Source: Hydractinia symbiolongicarpus (Eukaryota > Cnidaria > Hydrozoa > Anthoathecata > Hydractiniidae). From it: a stretch of 64,000 nt of DNA. A model generated the notes under the pieces. The model searched no databases. It saw nothing but the letters and a program-made list of their open reading frames with translations, and was not told the DNA's origin. Both the position numbers and the translations under genes were made by a program. Every line of letters starts with the position of its first letter. Within the stretch, counting starts at the first letter, position 1. The stretch covers positions 18,983,001 to 19,047,000 of the forward strand of contig NC_079885.1 in NCBI RefSeq assembly GCF_029227915.1. Reading direction: 5' to 3'. Below are positions 35,486-47,910 of the stretch, in pieces.

Positions 35486-36216
35486 ATGTGTTGTTAATTT
35501 TAGTTCAGAACAGGTCTACTAAAGTGGAACAACTACCCAGTGGCATGCGCTTTCTAAAAATTGACAAATCTGTTCCCAATAAAAGTGAATTTCGTAACAT
35601 GGCTTGCAACATGCTACTAATAGGTACATTTAACACTGGCATTCTTGTTTCTCTAATCAAATTTACAATGAATCATTGTCAGCCCTTGACATATTCCTCG
35701 TAAAATTCGTTGTCAACCATTTTACAGCCATCGTTAGTTTGTGCATTCTTGCCAGTCGTCGCTAATATACAGCATTTCCTCTGGCTGCTGCAAAGCCTTC
35801 AAATTACACGGAGGAACCAGTCAATTAATTAAAACATTTGTACAAGTCTGTTCCCAATAAAAGTCAATTTCGTAACATGGCTTGTGACATGCTACTTATA
35901 AAAATATTTAATACTCACATTCTTGTTTTTCTATTCAAATATCCAATGAATCGTTGTCAGCCCCTGGAAAATTCTTCGTATAAATCATTGTCAACCATTC
36001 CACAGCCATCGTTAGTTTTACATTCTTGCCACTGTCGCTAACATACAGCAATTCCTCTGGCTGCAGCAGAGCCATGAAATTACACGGAGAAACCAGTAAA
36101 TTAATTAACACATTTGTACCCAGACGCGCTACGGTTGTCATTAACATAGAAATTATTGGCGAATGAGTTTTGTTTTATACTAACCACATTTTGTTGCGTA
36201 ACGTGTACGTTGACAT
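35486..36216 (+). repeat. Fused A/B spacer lacking the intervening tRNA
   Basis: Copy of the 8079 fusion (junction near 35843) with one extra base lost near 36031, in what is normally ccagctgtcgc. No gene is seen. Confidence 0.88.
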
Positions 36217-36289
36217 GACCGCGTGGCCTAATGGATAAGGCGTCCGACTTCGAATCGGAAGATTGTGGGTTCGAGTCCCATCGTGATCG
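36217..36289 (+). tRNA. tRNA-Arg(UCG)
   Basis: T3C. T4 present. Confidence 0.78.
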
Positions 36290-36743
36290 ATGTGTTGTTA
36301 ATTTTAGATCAGAACAGGTCTACTAAAGTGAAACAACTACCCAGTGGCATGCGCTTTCTAAAAATTGACAAATCTGTTCCCAATAAAAGTGAATTTCGTA
36401 ACATGGCTTGCGACATGCTACTAATAGGTACATTTAACACTGGCATTCTTGTTTCTCTAATCAAATTTACAATGAATCATTGTCAACCTTTGATATATTC
36501 CTCGTGAAAATCATTGTCAACCATTTTACAGCCATCGTTAGTTTGTGCATTCTTGCCAGCCGTCGCTAATGTACAGCATTTCCTCTGGCTGCGGCATAGC
36601 CTTGAAATTACACGGAGGAACCAGTCAATTAATTAAAACATTTGTACACAGACGCGCTAGGGTTGTCATTAACATAGAAATTACTGCTATTGAGCTTTGT
36701 TTGACGTCAACAAGATTTTGTTGCGTAACGCGTACGTTGATAT

Positions 36744-36816
36744 GATCGCGTGGCCAAATGGATAAGGCGTCCGACTTCGAATCGGAAGATTGTGGGTTCG
36801 AGTCCCATCGTGATCG
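36744..36816 (+). tRNA. tRNA-Arg(UCG)
   Basis: T13A. T4 present. Confidence 0.8.
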
Positions 36817-37270
36817 ATGTGTTGTTAATTTTAGTTCAGATCAGGTCTACTAAAGTGGAACAACTACCCAGTGGCATGCGCTTTCTAAAAATTGACAAAT
36901 CTGTTCCCAATAAAAGTGAATTTCGTAACATGGCTTGCGACATGCTACTAATAGGTACATTTAACACTGGCATTCTTGTTTCTCTAATCAAATTTACAAT
37001 GAATCATTGTCAGCCCTTGATATATTCCTCGTAAAATTCGTTGTCAACCATTTTACAGCCATCGTTAGTTTGTGCATTCTTGCCAGCCGTCTCTAATATA
37101 CAGCAATTCCTCTGGCCGCAGCATAGCCTTGAAATTACACGGAGGAACCAGTCAATTAATTAAAACATTTGTACACAGACGCGTTAGGGTTGTCATTAAC
37201 ATAGAAATTACTGCTATTGAGCTTTGTTTCATGCCAACCAGATTTTGTTGCGTAACGCGTACGTTGATAT

Positions 37271-37343
37271 GATCGCGTGGCATAATGGATAAGGCGTCCG
37301 AATTCGAATCGGAAGATTGTGGGTTCGAGTCCCATCGTGATCG
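37271..37343 (+). tRNA. tRNA-Arg(UCG), C12A/C32A type
   Basis: C12A and C32A. T4-less. Confidence 0.75.
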
Positions 37344-37796
37344 ATGTGTTGTTAATCTTAGTTCAAAACAGGTCAACTAAAGTGGAACAACTACCCAGGG
37401 GCATGCGCTTTCTAAAAAATGACAAATCTGTTCCCAATTAAAGTCAATTTTGTAACATGGCTTGTGACATGCTACCTATAAAGACATTTAATAATCGGAT
37501 TCTTGTTTTTCTATTCAAATATCCAATGAATCTTTGTCAGCCCCTGAAAAATCTCTCGTATAAATCATTGTCAACCATTTTACAGCCATCGTTAGTTTTA
37601 CATTCTTGCCAGCTGTCGCTAACATACATCAATTCCTCTGGCTGCAGCAGAGCCTTGAAATTCCACGGAGGAACCTGTCAATTAATTAGAACATTTATAC
37701 ACAGACGCGTTAGGGTTGTCATTAACATAGAAATTACTGCTATTGAGCTTTGTTTGACGTCAACAAGATTTTGTTGCGTAACGCGTACGTTGATAT

Positions 37797-37869
37797 GATC
37801 GCGTGGCCTAATGGATAAGGCGTCCGACTTCGAATCGGAAGATTGTGGGTTCGAGTCCCATCGTGATCG
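37797..37869 (+). tRNA. tRNA-Arg(UCG)
   Basis: Identical to the reference copy. Starts a short unit. T4-less. Confidence 0.92.
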
Positions 37870-38074
37870 ATGTGTTGTTAATCTTAGTTCAGAACAGGTC
37901 TACTAAAGTGAAACAACTGGCTGCGGCATAGCCTTGAAATTACACGGAGGAACAAGTCAATTAATTAAAACATTTGTACACAGACGCGCTAGGGTTGTCT
38001 TTAACATAGAAATTACTGCTATTGAGCTTGTTTGATGTCAACAAGATTTTGTTGCGTAACGCGTACGTTGATAT

Positions 38075-38147
38075 GATCGCGTGGCCTAATGGATAAGACG
38101 TCCGACTTCGAATCGGAAGATTGTGGGTTCGAGTCCCATCGTTATGG
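38075..38147 (+). pseudogene. tRNA-Arg pseudogene, broken 3' acceptor strand
   Basis: G24A, G69T, C72G. T4-less. Confidence 0.75.
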
Positions 38148-38519
38148 ATGTGTTGTTAATCTTAGTTCAGAACAGGTATGCTTGTGCCATGCTATCTATT
38201 AAGACATTTAATACTCGCATTCTTGTTTTTCTATTCAAATATCCAATGAATCGTTGTCAGGCCCTGAAAGATCTCTCGTATAAATCATTGTCAACCATTT
38301 TACAGCCATCGTTAGTTTTACATTCTTGCCAGCTGTCGCTAACATACAGGAATTCCTCTGGCTGCAGCAGAGCCATGAAATTACACGGAGGAACCAGTAA
38401 ATTAATTAACACATTTGTACACAGACGCGCTACGGTTGTCATTAACATAGAAATTATTGGCGAATGAGTTTTGTTTTATACTAACCAAATTTTGTTGCGT
38501 AATGTGTGTACGTTGATAT

Positions 38520-38592
38520 GATCGCGTGGCATAATGGATAAGGCGTCCGACTTCGAATCGGAAGATTGTGGGTTCGAGTCCCATCTTGATCG
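38520..38592 (+). tRNA. tRNA-Arg(UCG), recombinant copy
   Basis: C12A in the 5' half, but the downstream flank (aatattagttaag) belongs to the C6G family; G67T loses pair 6-67. Best read as an exchange point inside the tRNA that removed one unit relative to 44262-44789. T4-less. Confidence 0.7.
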
Positions 38593-39046
38593 ATGTGTTG
38601 TTAATATTAGTTAAGAACAGGTCTATTAAAGTGGAACAACTGCCCACTGGCATGCGCTTTCTAAAAATTGACAAATCTGTTCCCAATTAAAGTCAAATTT
38701 GTAACATGGCTTGTGACATGCTACCTATAAAGACATTTAATACTCGCATTCTTGTTTTTCTATTCAAATATCCAATAAATCGTTGTCAGGCCCTTAAAAA
38801 TCTCTCGTATAAATCATTGTCAACCATTTTACAGCCATCGTTAGTTTTACATTCTTGCCAGCTGTCGCTAACATACAGCAATTCCTCTGGCTGCAGCAGA
38901 GCCATGAAATTACACGGAGGAACCAGTAAATTAATTAACACATTTGTACACAGACGCGCTACGGTTGTCATTAACATAGAAATTATTGGCGAATGAGTTT
39001 TGTTTTATACTAACCAAATTTTGTTGCGTAACGTGTACATTGATAT

Positions 39047-39119
39047 GATCGGGTGGCCTAATGGCTAAGACGTCCGACTTCGAATCGGAAGATTGTGGGT
39101 TCGAGTCCCATCGTGATCG
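39047..39119 (+). tRNA. tRNA-Arg(UCG), C6G type
   Basis: C6G, A19C, G24A. T4-less. Confidence 0.62.
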
Positions 39120-39573
39120 ATGTGCTGTTAATATTAGTTCAGAACTGGTCTACTAAAGTGGAACAACTGCCCAGTGGCATGCGCTTTCTAAAAATTGACA
39201 AATCTGTTCCCAATAAAAGTGAATTTCGTAACATGGCTTGCGACATGCTACTAATAGGTACATTTAACACTGGCATTCTTGTTTCTCTAATCAAATTTAC
39301 AATGAATCATTGTCAGCACTTGATATATTCCTCGTAAAATTCATTGTCAACCATTTTACAGCCATCGTTACTTTGTGCATTCTTGCCAGCCGTCGCTAAT
39401 ATACAGCATTTCCTCTGGCTGCGGCATAGCCTTGAAATTCCACGTAGGAACCAGTCAATTAATTAAAACATTTGTACACAGACGGGTAAGGGTTGTCATT
39501 AACATAGGAATTACTGGTATTGAGCTTTGTTTGATGCCAACCAAATTTTGTTGCGTAACGCGTACGTTGATAT

Positions 39574-39646
39574 GATCGCGTGGCCTAATGGATAAGTCGT
39601 CCAACTTCGAATCGGAAGATTGTGGGTTCGAGTCCCATCGTGATCG
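39574..39646 (+). tRNA. tRNA-Arg(UCG)
   Basis: G24T (D stem) and G30A (anticodon stem). Flank gtgtagttactctta is T4-less. Confidence 0.62.
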
Positions 39647-40100
39647 ATGTGTAGTTACTCTTAGTTCAGAACAGGTCTACTAAAGTGGAACAACTACCCA
39701 GTGGCATGCGCTTTCTAAAAATTGACAAATCTGTTCCAAATAAAAGTCAATTTTGTAACATGGCTTGTGACATGCTACCTATAAAGACATTTAATACTCG
39801 CATTCTTGTTTTTCTATTCAAATATCCAATGAATCGTTGTCAGCCCCTGAAAAATCTCTCGTATAAATCATTGTCAACCATTTTACAGCCATCGTTAGTT
39901 TTACATTCTTGCCAGCTGTCGCTAACATACAGCAATTCCTCTGGCTGCAGCAGAGCCATGAAATTACACGGAGGAACCAGGAAATTAATTAACACATTTG
40001 TACACAGACGCACTACGGTTGTCATTAACATAGAAATTATTGGCGAATGAGTTTTGTTTTATACTAACCAAATTTTGTTGCGTAACGTGTACGTTGATAT

Positions 40101-40173
40101 GATCGCGTGGCCAAATGGATAAGGCGTCCGACTTCGAATCGGAAGATTGTGGGTTCGAGTCCCATCGTGATCG
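40101..40173 (+). tRNA. tRNA-Arg(UCG)
   Basis: T13A. T4 present. Spacer switches from A to B near 40341. Confidence 0.8.
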
Positions 40174-40626
40174 ATGTGTTGTTAATTTTAGTTCAGATCA
40201 GGTCTACTAAAGTGGAACAACTACCCAGTGGCATGCGCTTTCTAAAAATTGACAAATCTGTTCCCAATAAAAGTGAATTTCGTAACATGGCTTGCGACAT
40301 GCTACTAATAGGTACATTTAACACTGGCATTCTTGTTTCTCTATTCAAATATCCAATGAATCGTTGTCAGCCCCTGGAAAATTCTTCGTATAAATCATTG
40401 TCAACCATTTTACAGCCATCGTTAGTTTTACATTCTTGCCAGCTGTCGCTAACATACAGCAATTCCTCTGGCCGCAGCAGAGCCGTGAAATTACACGGAG
40501 GAACCAGTAAATTAATTAACACATTTATACACAGACGCGCTAGGGTTGTCATTAACATAGAAATTACTGCTATTGAGCTTTGTTTGATGCCAACCAGATT
40601 TTGTTGCGTAACGCGTACGTTGATAT

Positions 40627-40699
40627 GATCGCGTGGCCTTATGGATAAGGCGTCCGACTTCAAATCGGAGGATTGTGGGTTCGAGTCCCATCGTGATCG
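40627..40699 (+). tRNA. tRNA-Arg-derived gene with UCA anticodon (opal-type)
   Basis: G36A changes the loop to cttcaaa, so the anticodon is UCA, which pairs with the UGA stop codon. Otherwise only A15T and A44G differ from the reference, and all stems pair. The homologous copies 7479, 16820 and 34886 keep UCG, so this is a single recent change. T4-less. Function would require transcription and arginylation; a base-call error is the simplest alternative. Confidence 0.7.
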
Positions 40700-41153
40700 A
40701 TGTGTTGTTAATCTTAGTTCAGAACAGGTCAACTAAAGTGGAACAACTACCCAGGGGCATGCGCTTTCTAAAAATTGACAAATCTGTTCCCAATTAAAGT
40801 CAATTTCGTAACATGGCTTGTGACATGCTACCTTTAAAGACATTTAATACTCGCATTCTTGTTTTTCTATTCAAATATCCAATGAATCATTGTCAGCCCC
40901 TGAAAAATCTCTCGTATAAATCATTGTCAACCATTTTACAGCCATCGTTAGTTTTACATTCTTGCCAGCTGTTGCTAACATACAGCAATTCCTCTGGCTG
41001 CTGTAGAGCCATGAAATTACACGGAGGAACCAGTATATTAATTAACACATTTGTACACAGACGCGCTACGGTTGTCATTAACATAGAAATTATTGGCGAA
41101 TGAGTTTTGTTTTATACCAACCAAATTTTGTTGCGTAACGTGTATGTTGATAT

Positions 41154-41226
41154 GATCGCGTGGCCTAATGGATAAGGCGTCCGACTTCGAATCGGAAGAT
41201 TGTGGGTTCGAGTCCCATCGTGATCG
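41154..41226 (+). tRNA. tRNA-Arg(UCG)
   Basis: Identical to the reference copy. T4 present. Confidence 0.92.
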
Positions 41227-41958
41227 ATGTGTTGTTAATTTTAGTTCAGAACAGGTCTACTAAAGTGGAACAACTACCCAGTGGCATGCGCTTTCTAAAA
41301 ATTGACAAATCTGTTCCCAATAAAAGTGAATTTCGTAACATGGCTTGCAACATGCTACTAATAGGTACATTTAACACTGGCATTCTTGTTTCTCTAATCA
41401 AATTTACAATGAATCATTGTCAGCCCTTGACATATTCCTCGTAAAATTCGTTGTCAACCATTTTACAGCCATCGTTAGTTTGTGCATTCTTGCCAGTCGT
41501 CGCTAATATACAGCATTTCCTCTGGCTGCTGCAAAGCCTTCAAATTACACGGAGGAACCAGTCAATTAATTAAAACATTTGTACAAGTCTGTTCCCAATA
41601 AAAGTCAATTTCGTAACATGGCTTGTGACATGCTACTTATAAAAACATTTAATACTCACATTCTTGTTTTTCTATTCAAATATCCAATGAATCGTTGTCA
41701 GCCCCTGGAAAATTCTTCGTATAAATCATTGTCAACCATTTCACAGCCATCGTTAGTTTTACATTCTTGCCAGCTGTCGCTAACATACAGCAATTCCTCT
41801 GGCTGCAGCAGAGCCATGAAATTACACGGAGAAACCAGTAAATTAATTAACACATTTGTACCCAGACGCGCTACGGTTGTCATTAACATAGAAATTATTG
41901 GCGAATGAGTTTTGTTTTATACTAACCACATTTTGTTGCGTAACGTGTACGTTGACAT
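41227..41958 (+). repeat. Fused A/B spacer lacking the intervening tRNA
   Basis: Copy of the 35486 fusion without its single-base loss; junction near 41584. No gene is seen. Confidence 0.88.
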
Positions 41959-42031
41959 GACCGCGTGGCCTAATGGATAAGGCGTCCGACTTCGAATCGG
42001 AAGATTGTGGGTTCGAGTCCCATCGTGATCG
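41959..42031 (+). tRNA. tRNA-Arg(UCG)
   Basis: T3C. T4 present. Confidence 0.78.
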
Positions 42032-42485
42032 ATGTGTTGTTAATTTTAGCTCAGAACAGGTCTACTAAAGTGAAACAACTACCCAGTGGCATGCGCTTTC
42101 TAAAAATTGACAAATCTGTTCCCAATAAAAGTGAATTTCGTAACATGGCTTGCGACATGCTACTAATAGGTACATTTAACACTGGCATTCTTGTTTCTCT
42201 AATCAAATTTACAATGAATCATTGTCAACCTTTGATATATTCCTCGTGAAAATCATTGTCAACCATTTTACAGCCATCGTTAGTTTGTGCATTCTTGCCA
42301 GCCGTCGCTAATGTACAGCATTTCCTCTGGCTGCGGCATAGCCTTGAAATTACACGGAGGAACCAGTCAATTAATTAAAACATTTGTACACAGACGCGCT
42401 AGGGTTGTCATTAACATAGAAATTACTGCTATTGAGCTTTGTTTGACGTCAACAAGATTTTGTTGCGTAACGCGTACGTTGATAT

Positions 42486-42558
42486 GATCGCGCGGCCAAA
42501 TGGATAAGGCGTCCGACTTCGAATCGGAAGATTGTGGGTTCGAGTCCCATCGTGATCG
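42486..42558 (+). tRNA. tRNA-Arg(UCG), U8 lost
   Basis: T8C (gatcgcgcgg) removes conserved U8 and the first A-box base; T13A also present. T4 present. Confidence 0.65.
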
Positions 42559-43012
42559 ATGTGTTGTTAATTTTAGTTCAGATCAGGTCTACTAAAGTGG
42601 AACAACTACCCAGTGGCATGCGCTTTCTAAAAATTGACAAATCTGTTCCCAATAAAAGTGAATTTCGTAACATGGCTTGCGACATGCTACTAATAGGTAC
42701 ATTTAACACTGGCATTCTTGTTTCTCTAATCAAATTTACAATGAATCATTGTCAGCCCTTGATATATTCCTCGTAAAATTCGTTGTCAACCATTTTACAG
42801 CCATCGTTAGTTTGTGCATTCTTGCCAGCCGTCTCTAATATACAGCAATTCCTCTGGCCGCAGCATAGCCTTGAAATTACACGGAGGAACCAGTCAATTA
42901 ATTAAAACATTTGTACACAGACGCGTTAGGGTTGTCATTAACATAGAAATTACTGCTATTGAGCTTTGTTTCATGCCAACCAGATTTTGTTGCGTAACGC
43001 GTACGTTGATAT

Positions 43013-43085
43013 GATCGCGTGGCATAATGGATAAGGCGTCCGAATTCGAATCGGAAGATTGTGGGTTCGAGTCCCATCGTGATCG
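43013..43085 (+). tRNA. tRNA-Arg(UCG), C12A/C32A type
   Basis: C12A and C32A. T4-less. Confidence 0.75.
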
Positions 43086-43538
43086 ATGTGTTGTTAATCT
43101 TAGTTCAAAACAGGTCAACTAAAGTGGAACAACTACCCAGGGGCATGCGCTTTCTAAAAAATGACAAATCTGTTCCCAATTAAAGTCAATTTTGAAACAT
43201 GGCTTGTGACATGCTACCTATAAAGACATTTAATAATCGGATTCTTGTTTTTCTATTCAAATATCCAATGAATCTTTGTCAGCCCCTGAAAAATCTCTCG
43301 TATAAATCATTGTCAACCATTTTACAGCCATCGTTAGTTTTACATTCTTGCCAGCTGTCGCTAACATACATCAATTCCTCTGGCTGCAGCAGAGCCTTGA
43401 AATTCCACGGAGGAACCTGTCAATTAATTAAAACATTTATACACAGACGCGTTAGGGTTGTCATTAACATAGAAATTACTGCTATTGAGCTTTGTTTGAC
43501 GTCAACAAGATTTTGTTGCGTAACGCGTACGTTGATAT

Positions 43539-43611
43539 GATCGCGTGGCCTAATGGATAAGGCGTCCGACTTCGAATCGGAAGATTGTGGGTTCGAGTCC
43601 CATCGTGATCG
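43539..43611 (+). tRNA. tRNA-Arg(UCG)
   Basis: Identical to the reference copy. Starts a short unit. T4-less. Confidence 0.92.
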
Positions 43612-43816
43612 ATGTGTTGTTAATCTTAGTTCAGAACAGGTCTACTAAAGTGAAACAACTGGCTGCGGCATAGCCTTGAAATTACACGGAGGAACAAGTC
43701 AATTAATTAAAACATTTGTACACAGACGCGCTAGGATTGTCTTTAACATAGAAATTACTGCTATTGAGCTTGTTTGATGTCAACAAGATTTTGTTGCGTA
43801 ACGCGTACGTTGATAT

Positions 43817-43889
43817 GATCGCGTGGCCTAATGGATAAGACGTCCGACTTCGAATCGGAAGATTGTGGGTTCGAGTCCCATCGTTATGG
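43817..43889 (+). pseudogene. tRNA-Arg pseudogene, broken 3' acceptor strand
   Basis: G24A, G69T, C72G. T4-less. Confidence 0.75.
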
Positions 43890-44261
43890 ATGTGTTGTTA
43901 ATCTTAGTTCAGAACAGGTATGCTTGTGCCATGCTATCTATTAAGACATTTAATACTCGCATTCTTGTTTTTCTATTCAAATATCCAATGAATCGTTGTC
44001 AGGCCCTGAAAGATCTCTCGTATAAATCATTGTCAACCATTTTACAGCCATCGTTAGTTTTACATTCTTGCCAGCTGTCGCTAACATACAGGAATTCCTC
44101 TGGCTGCAGCAGAGCCATGAAATTACACGGAGGAACCAGTAAATTAATTAACACATTTGTACACAGACGCGCTACGGTTGTCATTAACATAGAAATTATT
44201 GGCGAATGAGTTTTGTTTTATACTAACCAAATTTTGTTGCGTAATGTGTGTACGTTGATAT

Positions 44262-44334
44262 GATCGCGTGGCATAATGGATAAGGCGTCCGACTTCGAAT
44301 CGGAAGATTGTGGGTTCGAGTCCCATCGTGATCG
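44262..44334 (+). tRNA. tRNA-Arg(UCG)
   Basis: C12A. T4 present. Confidence 0.8.
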
Positions 44335-44788
44335 ATGTGTTGTTAATTTTAGTTCAGATCAGGTCTACTAAAGTGGAACAACTACCAAGTGGCATGCGCT
44401 TTCTAAAAATTGACAAATCTGTTCCCAATAAAAGTGAATTTCGTAACATGGCTTGCGACATGCTACTAATAGGTACATTTAACACTGGCATTCTTGTTTC
44501 TCTAATCAAATTTACAATGAATCATTGTCAGCCCTTGATATATTCCTCGTAAAATTCATTGTCAACCATTTTACAGCCATCGTTACTTTGTGCATTCTTG
44601 CCAGCCGTCGCTAATATACAGCATTTCCTCTGGCTGCGGCATAGCCTTGAAATTCCACGTAGGAACCAGTCAATTAATTAAAACATTTGTACACAGACGG
44701 GTAAGGGTTGTCATTAACATAGAAATTACTAGTATTGAGCTTTGTTTGATGCCAACCAGATTTTGTTGCGTAACGCGTACGTTGATAT

Positions 44789-44861
44789 GATCGGGTGGCC
44801 TAATGGCTAAGACGTCCTACTTCGAATCGGAAGATTGTGGGTTCGAGTCCCATCGTGATCG
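44789..44861 (+). tRNA. tRNA-Arg(UCG), C6G type
   Basis: C6G, A19C, G24A and G30T (a further anticodon-stem mismatch). T4-less. Confidence 0.58.
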
Positions 44862-45315
44862 ATGTGTTGTTAATATTAGTTAAGAACAGGTCTATTAAAG
44901 TGGAACAACTGCCCACTGGCATGCGCTTTCTAAAAATTGACAAATCTGTTCCCAATTAAAGTCAATTTTGTAACATGGCATGTGACATGCTACCTATAAA
45001 GACATTTAATACTCGCATTCTTGTTTTTCTATTCAAATATCCAATAAATCGTTGTCAGGCCCTGAAAAATCTCTCGTATAAATCATTGTCAACCATTTTA
45101 CAGCCATCGTTAGTTTTACATTCTTGCCAGCTGTCGCTAACATACAGCAATTCCTCTGGCTGCAGCAGAGCCATGAAATTACACGGAGGAACCAGTAAAT
45201 TAATTAACACATTTGTACACAGACGCGCTACGGTTGTCATTAACATAGAAATTATTGGCGAATGAGTTTTGTTTTATACTAACCAAATTTTGTTGCGTAA
45301 CGTGTACATTGATAT

Positions 45316-45388
45316 GATCGGGTGGCCTAATGGCTAAGACGTCCGACTTCGAATCGGAAGATTGTGGGTTCGAGTCCCATCGTGATCG
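45316..45388 (+). tRNA. tRNA-Arg(UCG), C6G type
   Basis: C6G, A19C, G24A. T4-less. Confidence 0.62.
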
Positions 45389-45842
45389 ATGTGCTGTTAA
45401 TATTAGTTCAGAACAGGTCTACTAAAGTGGAACAACTGCCCAGTGGCATGCGCTTTCTAAAAATTGACAAATCTGTTCCCAATAAAAGTGAATTTCGTAA
45501 CATGGCTTGCGACATGCTACTAATAGGTACATTTAACACTGGCATTCTTGTTTCTCTAATCAAATTTACAATGAATCATTGTCAGCACTTGATATATTCC
45601 TCGTAAAATTCATTGTCAACCATTTTACAGCCATCGTTACTTTGTGCATTCTTGCCAGCCGTCGCTAATATACAGCATTTCTTCTGGCTGCGGCATAGCC
45701 TTGAAATTCCACGTAGGAACCAGTCAATTAATTAAAACATTTGTACACAGACGGGTAAGGGTTGTCATTAACATAGAAATTACTGGTATTGAGCTTTGTT
45801 TGATGCCAACCAGATTTTGTTGCGTAACGCGTACGTTGATAT

Positions 45843-45915
45843 GATCGCGTGGCCTAATGGATAAGGCGTCCAACTTCGAATCGGAAGATTGTGGGTTCGA
45901 GTCCCATCGTGATCG
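45843..45915 (+). tRNA. tRNA-Arg(UCG)
   Basis: G30A (anticodon-stem mismatch), shared with 39574. T4-less. Confidence 0.72.
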
Positions 45916-46369
45916 ATGTGTAGTTACTCTTAGTTCAGAACAGGTCTACTAAAGTGGAACAACTACCCAGTGGCATGCGCTTTCTAAAAATTGACAAATC
46001 TGTTCCCAATAAAAGTCAATTTTGTAACATGGCTTGTGACATGCTACCTATAAAGACATTTAATACTCGCATTCTTGTTTTTCTATTCAAATATCCAATG
46101 AATCGTTGTTAGCCCCTGAAAAATCTCTCGTATAAATCATTGTCAACCATTTTACAGCCATCGTTAGTTTTACATTCTTGCCAGCTGTCGCTAACATACA
46201 GCAATTCCTCTGGCTGCAGCAGAGCCATGAAATTACACGGAGGAACCAGGAAATTAATTAACACATTTGTACACAGACGCACTACGGTTGTCATTAACAT
46301 AGAAATTATTGGCGAATGAGTTTTGTTTTATACTAACCAAATTTTGTTGCGTAACGTGTACGTTGATAT

Positions 46370-46442
46370 GATCGCGTGGCCAAATGGATAAGGCGTCCGA
46401 CTTCGAATCGGAAGATTGTGGGTTCGAGTCCCATCGTGATCG
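46370..46442 (+). tRNA. tRNA-Arg(UCG)
   Basis: T13A. T4 present. Confidence 0.8.
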
Positions 46443-46896
46443 ATGTGTTGTTAATTTTAGTTCAGATCAGGTCTACTAAAGTGGAACAACTACCCAGTGG
46501 CATGCGCTTTCTAAAAATTGACAAATCTGTTCCCAATAAAAGTGAATTTCGTAACATGGCTTGCGACATGCTACTAATAGGTACATTTAACACTGGCATT
46601 CTTGTTTCTTTAATCAAATTTACAATGAATCATTGTCAGCCCTTGATATATTCCTCGTAAAATTCGTTGTCAACCATTTTACAGCCATCGTTAGTTTGTG
46701 CATTCTTGCCAGCCGTCTCTAATATACAGCATTTCCTCTGGCCGCAGCATAGCCTTGAAATTACACGGAGGAACCAGTCAATTAATTAAAACATTTGTAC
46801 ACAGACGAGTTAGGGTTGTCATTAACATAGAAATTACTGCTATTGAGCTTTGTTTCATGCCAACCAGATTTTGTTGCGTAACGCGTACGTTGATAT

Positions 46897-46969
46897 GATC
46901 GCGTGGCATAATGGATAAGGCGTCCGACTTCGAATCGGAAGATTGTGGGTTCGAGTCCCATGGTGATCG
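46897..46969 (+). tRNA. tRNA-Arg(UCG)
   Basis: C12A and C66G (loses pair 7-66). T4-less. Confidence 0.68.
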
Positions 46970-47422
46970 ATGTGTTGTTAATCTTAGTTCAAAACAGGTC
47001 AACTAAAGTGGAACAACTACCCAGGGGCATGCGCTTTCTAAAAAATGACAAATCTGTTCCCAATTAAAGTCAATTTTGTAACATGGCTTGTGACATGCTA
47101 CCTATAAAGACATTTAATAATCGGATTCTTGTTTTTCTATTCAAATATACAATGAATCATTGTCAGCCCCTGAAAAATCTCTCGTATAAATCATTGTCAA
47201 CCATTTTACAGCCATCGTTAGTTTTACATTCTTGCCAGCTGTCGCTAACATACAGCAAATCCTCTGGCTGCAGCAGAGCCTTGAAATTCCACGGAGGAAC
47301 CAGTCAATTAATTAAAACATTTGTACACAGACGCGTTAGGGTTGTCATTAACATAGAAATTACTGCTATTGAGCTTTGTTTGATGTCAACAAGATTTTGT
47401 TGCGTAACGCGTACGTTGAAAT

Positions 47423-47495
47423 GATGGCGTGGCCTAATGGATAAGGCGTCCGACTTCGAATCGGAAGATTGTGGGTTCGAGTCCCATCGTGATCG
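47423..47495 (+). tRNA. tRNA-Arg(UCG)
   Basis: C4G (gatggcg) puts G opposite G69. T4-less. Confidence 0.72.
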
Positions 47496-47575
47496 ATGTG
47501 TTGTTAATCTTAGTTCAGAGCAGGTTTAATAAAGTGGAACAACTACGCAGTGGCATGCGCTTTCTAAAAATTGAC

Positions 47576-47605
47576 AGACTGTGGGTTCGAGTCCCATCGT
47601 GATCG
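47576..47605 (+). pseudogene. 3' tRNA fragment (positions 44-73)
   Basis: Same 110-bp duplication junction, with T47C. The 149-bp deletion follows. Confidence 0.9.
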
Positions 47606-47910
47606 ATGTGTTGTTAATCTTAGTTAAGAGCAGGTTTGCTAAAGTGGAACAACTACCCAGTGGCATGCACTTTCTAAAAATTGACAAAAATTTTACAGCC
47701 ATCGTTAGTTTTACATTCTTGCCAGCTGTCGCTAACATACAGCAATTCCTCTGGCTGCAGCAGAGCCATGAAATTACACGGAGGAACCAGTAAATTAATT
47801 AACACATTTGTACACAGACGCGCTACGGTTGTCATTAACATAGAATTTATTGGCGAATGAGTTTTGTTTTATACTAACCACATTTTGTTGCGTAACGTGT
47901 ACGTTGACAT

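Larger units (their letters stand above)
34626..46636 (+). repeat. Higher-order block, 5741/5742-bp shift
   Basis: 34626-38519 matches 40367-44261. Beyond 39047 the shift becomes 6269, because the left copy lost one 527-bp unit by exchange within the tRNA at 38520. The block is also related to 7192-15700 and 16533-20700. Confidence 0.88.
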
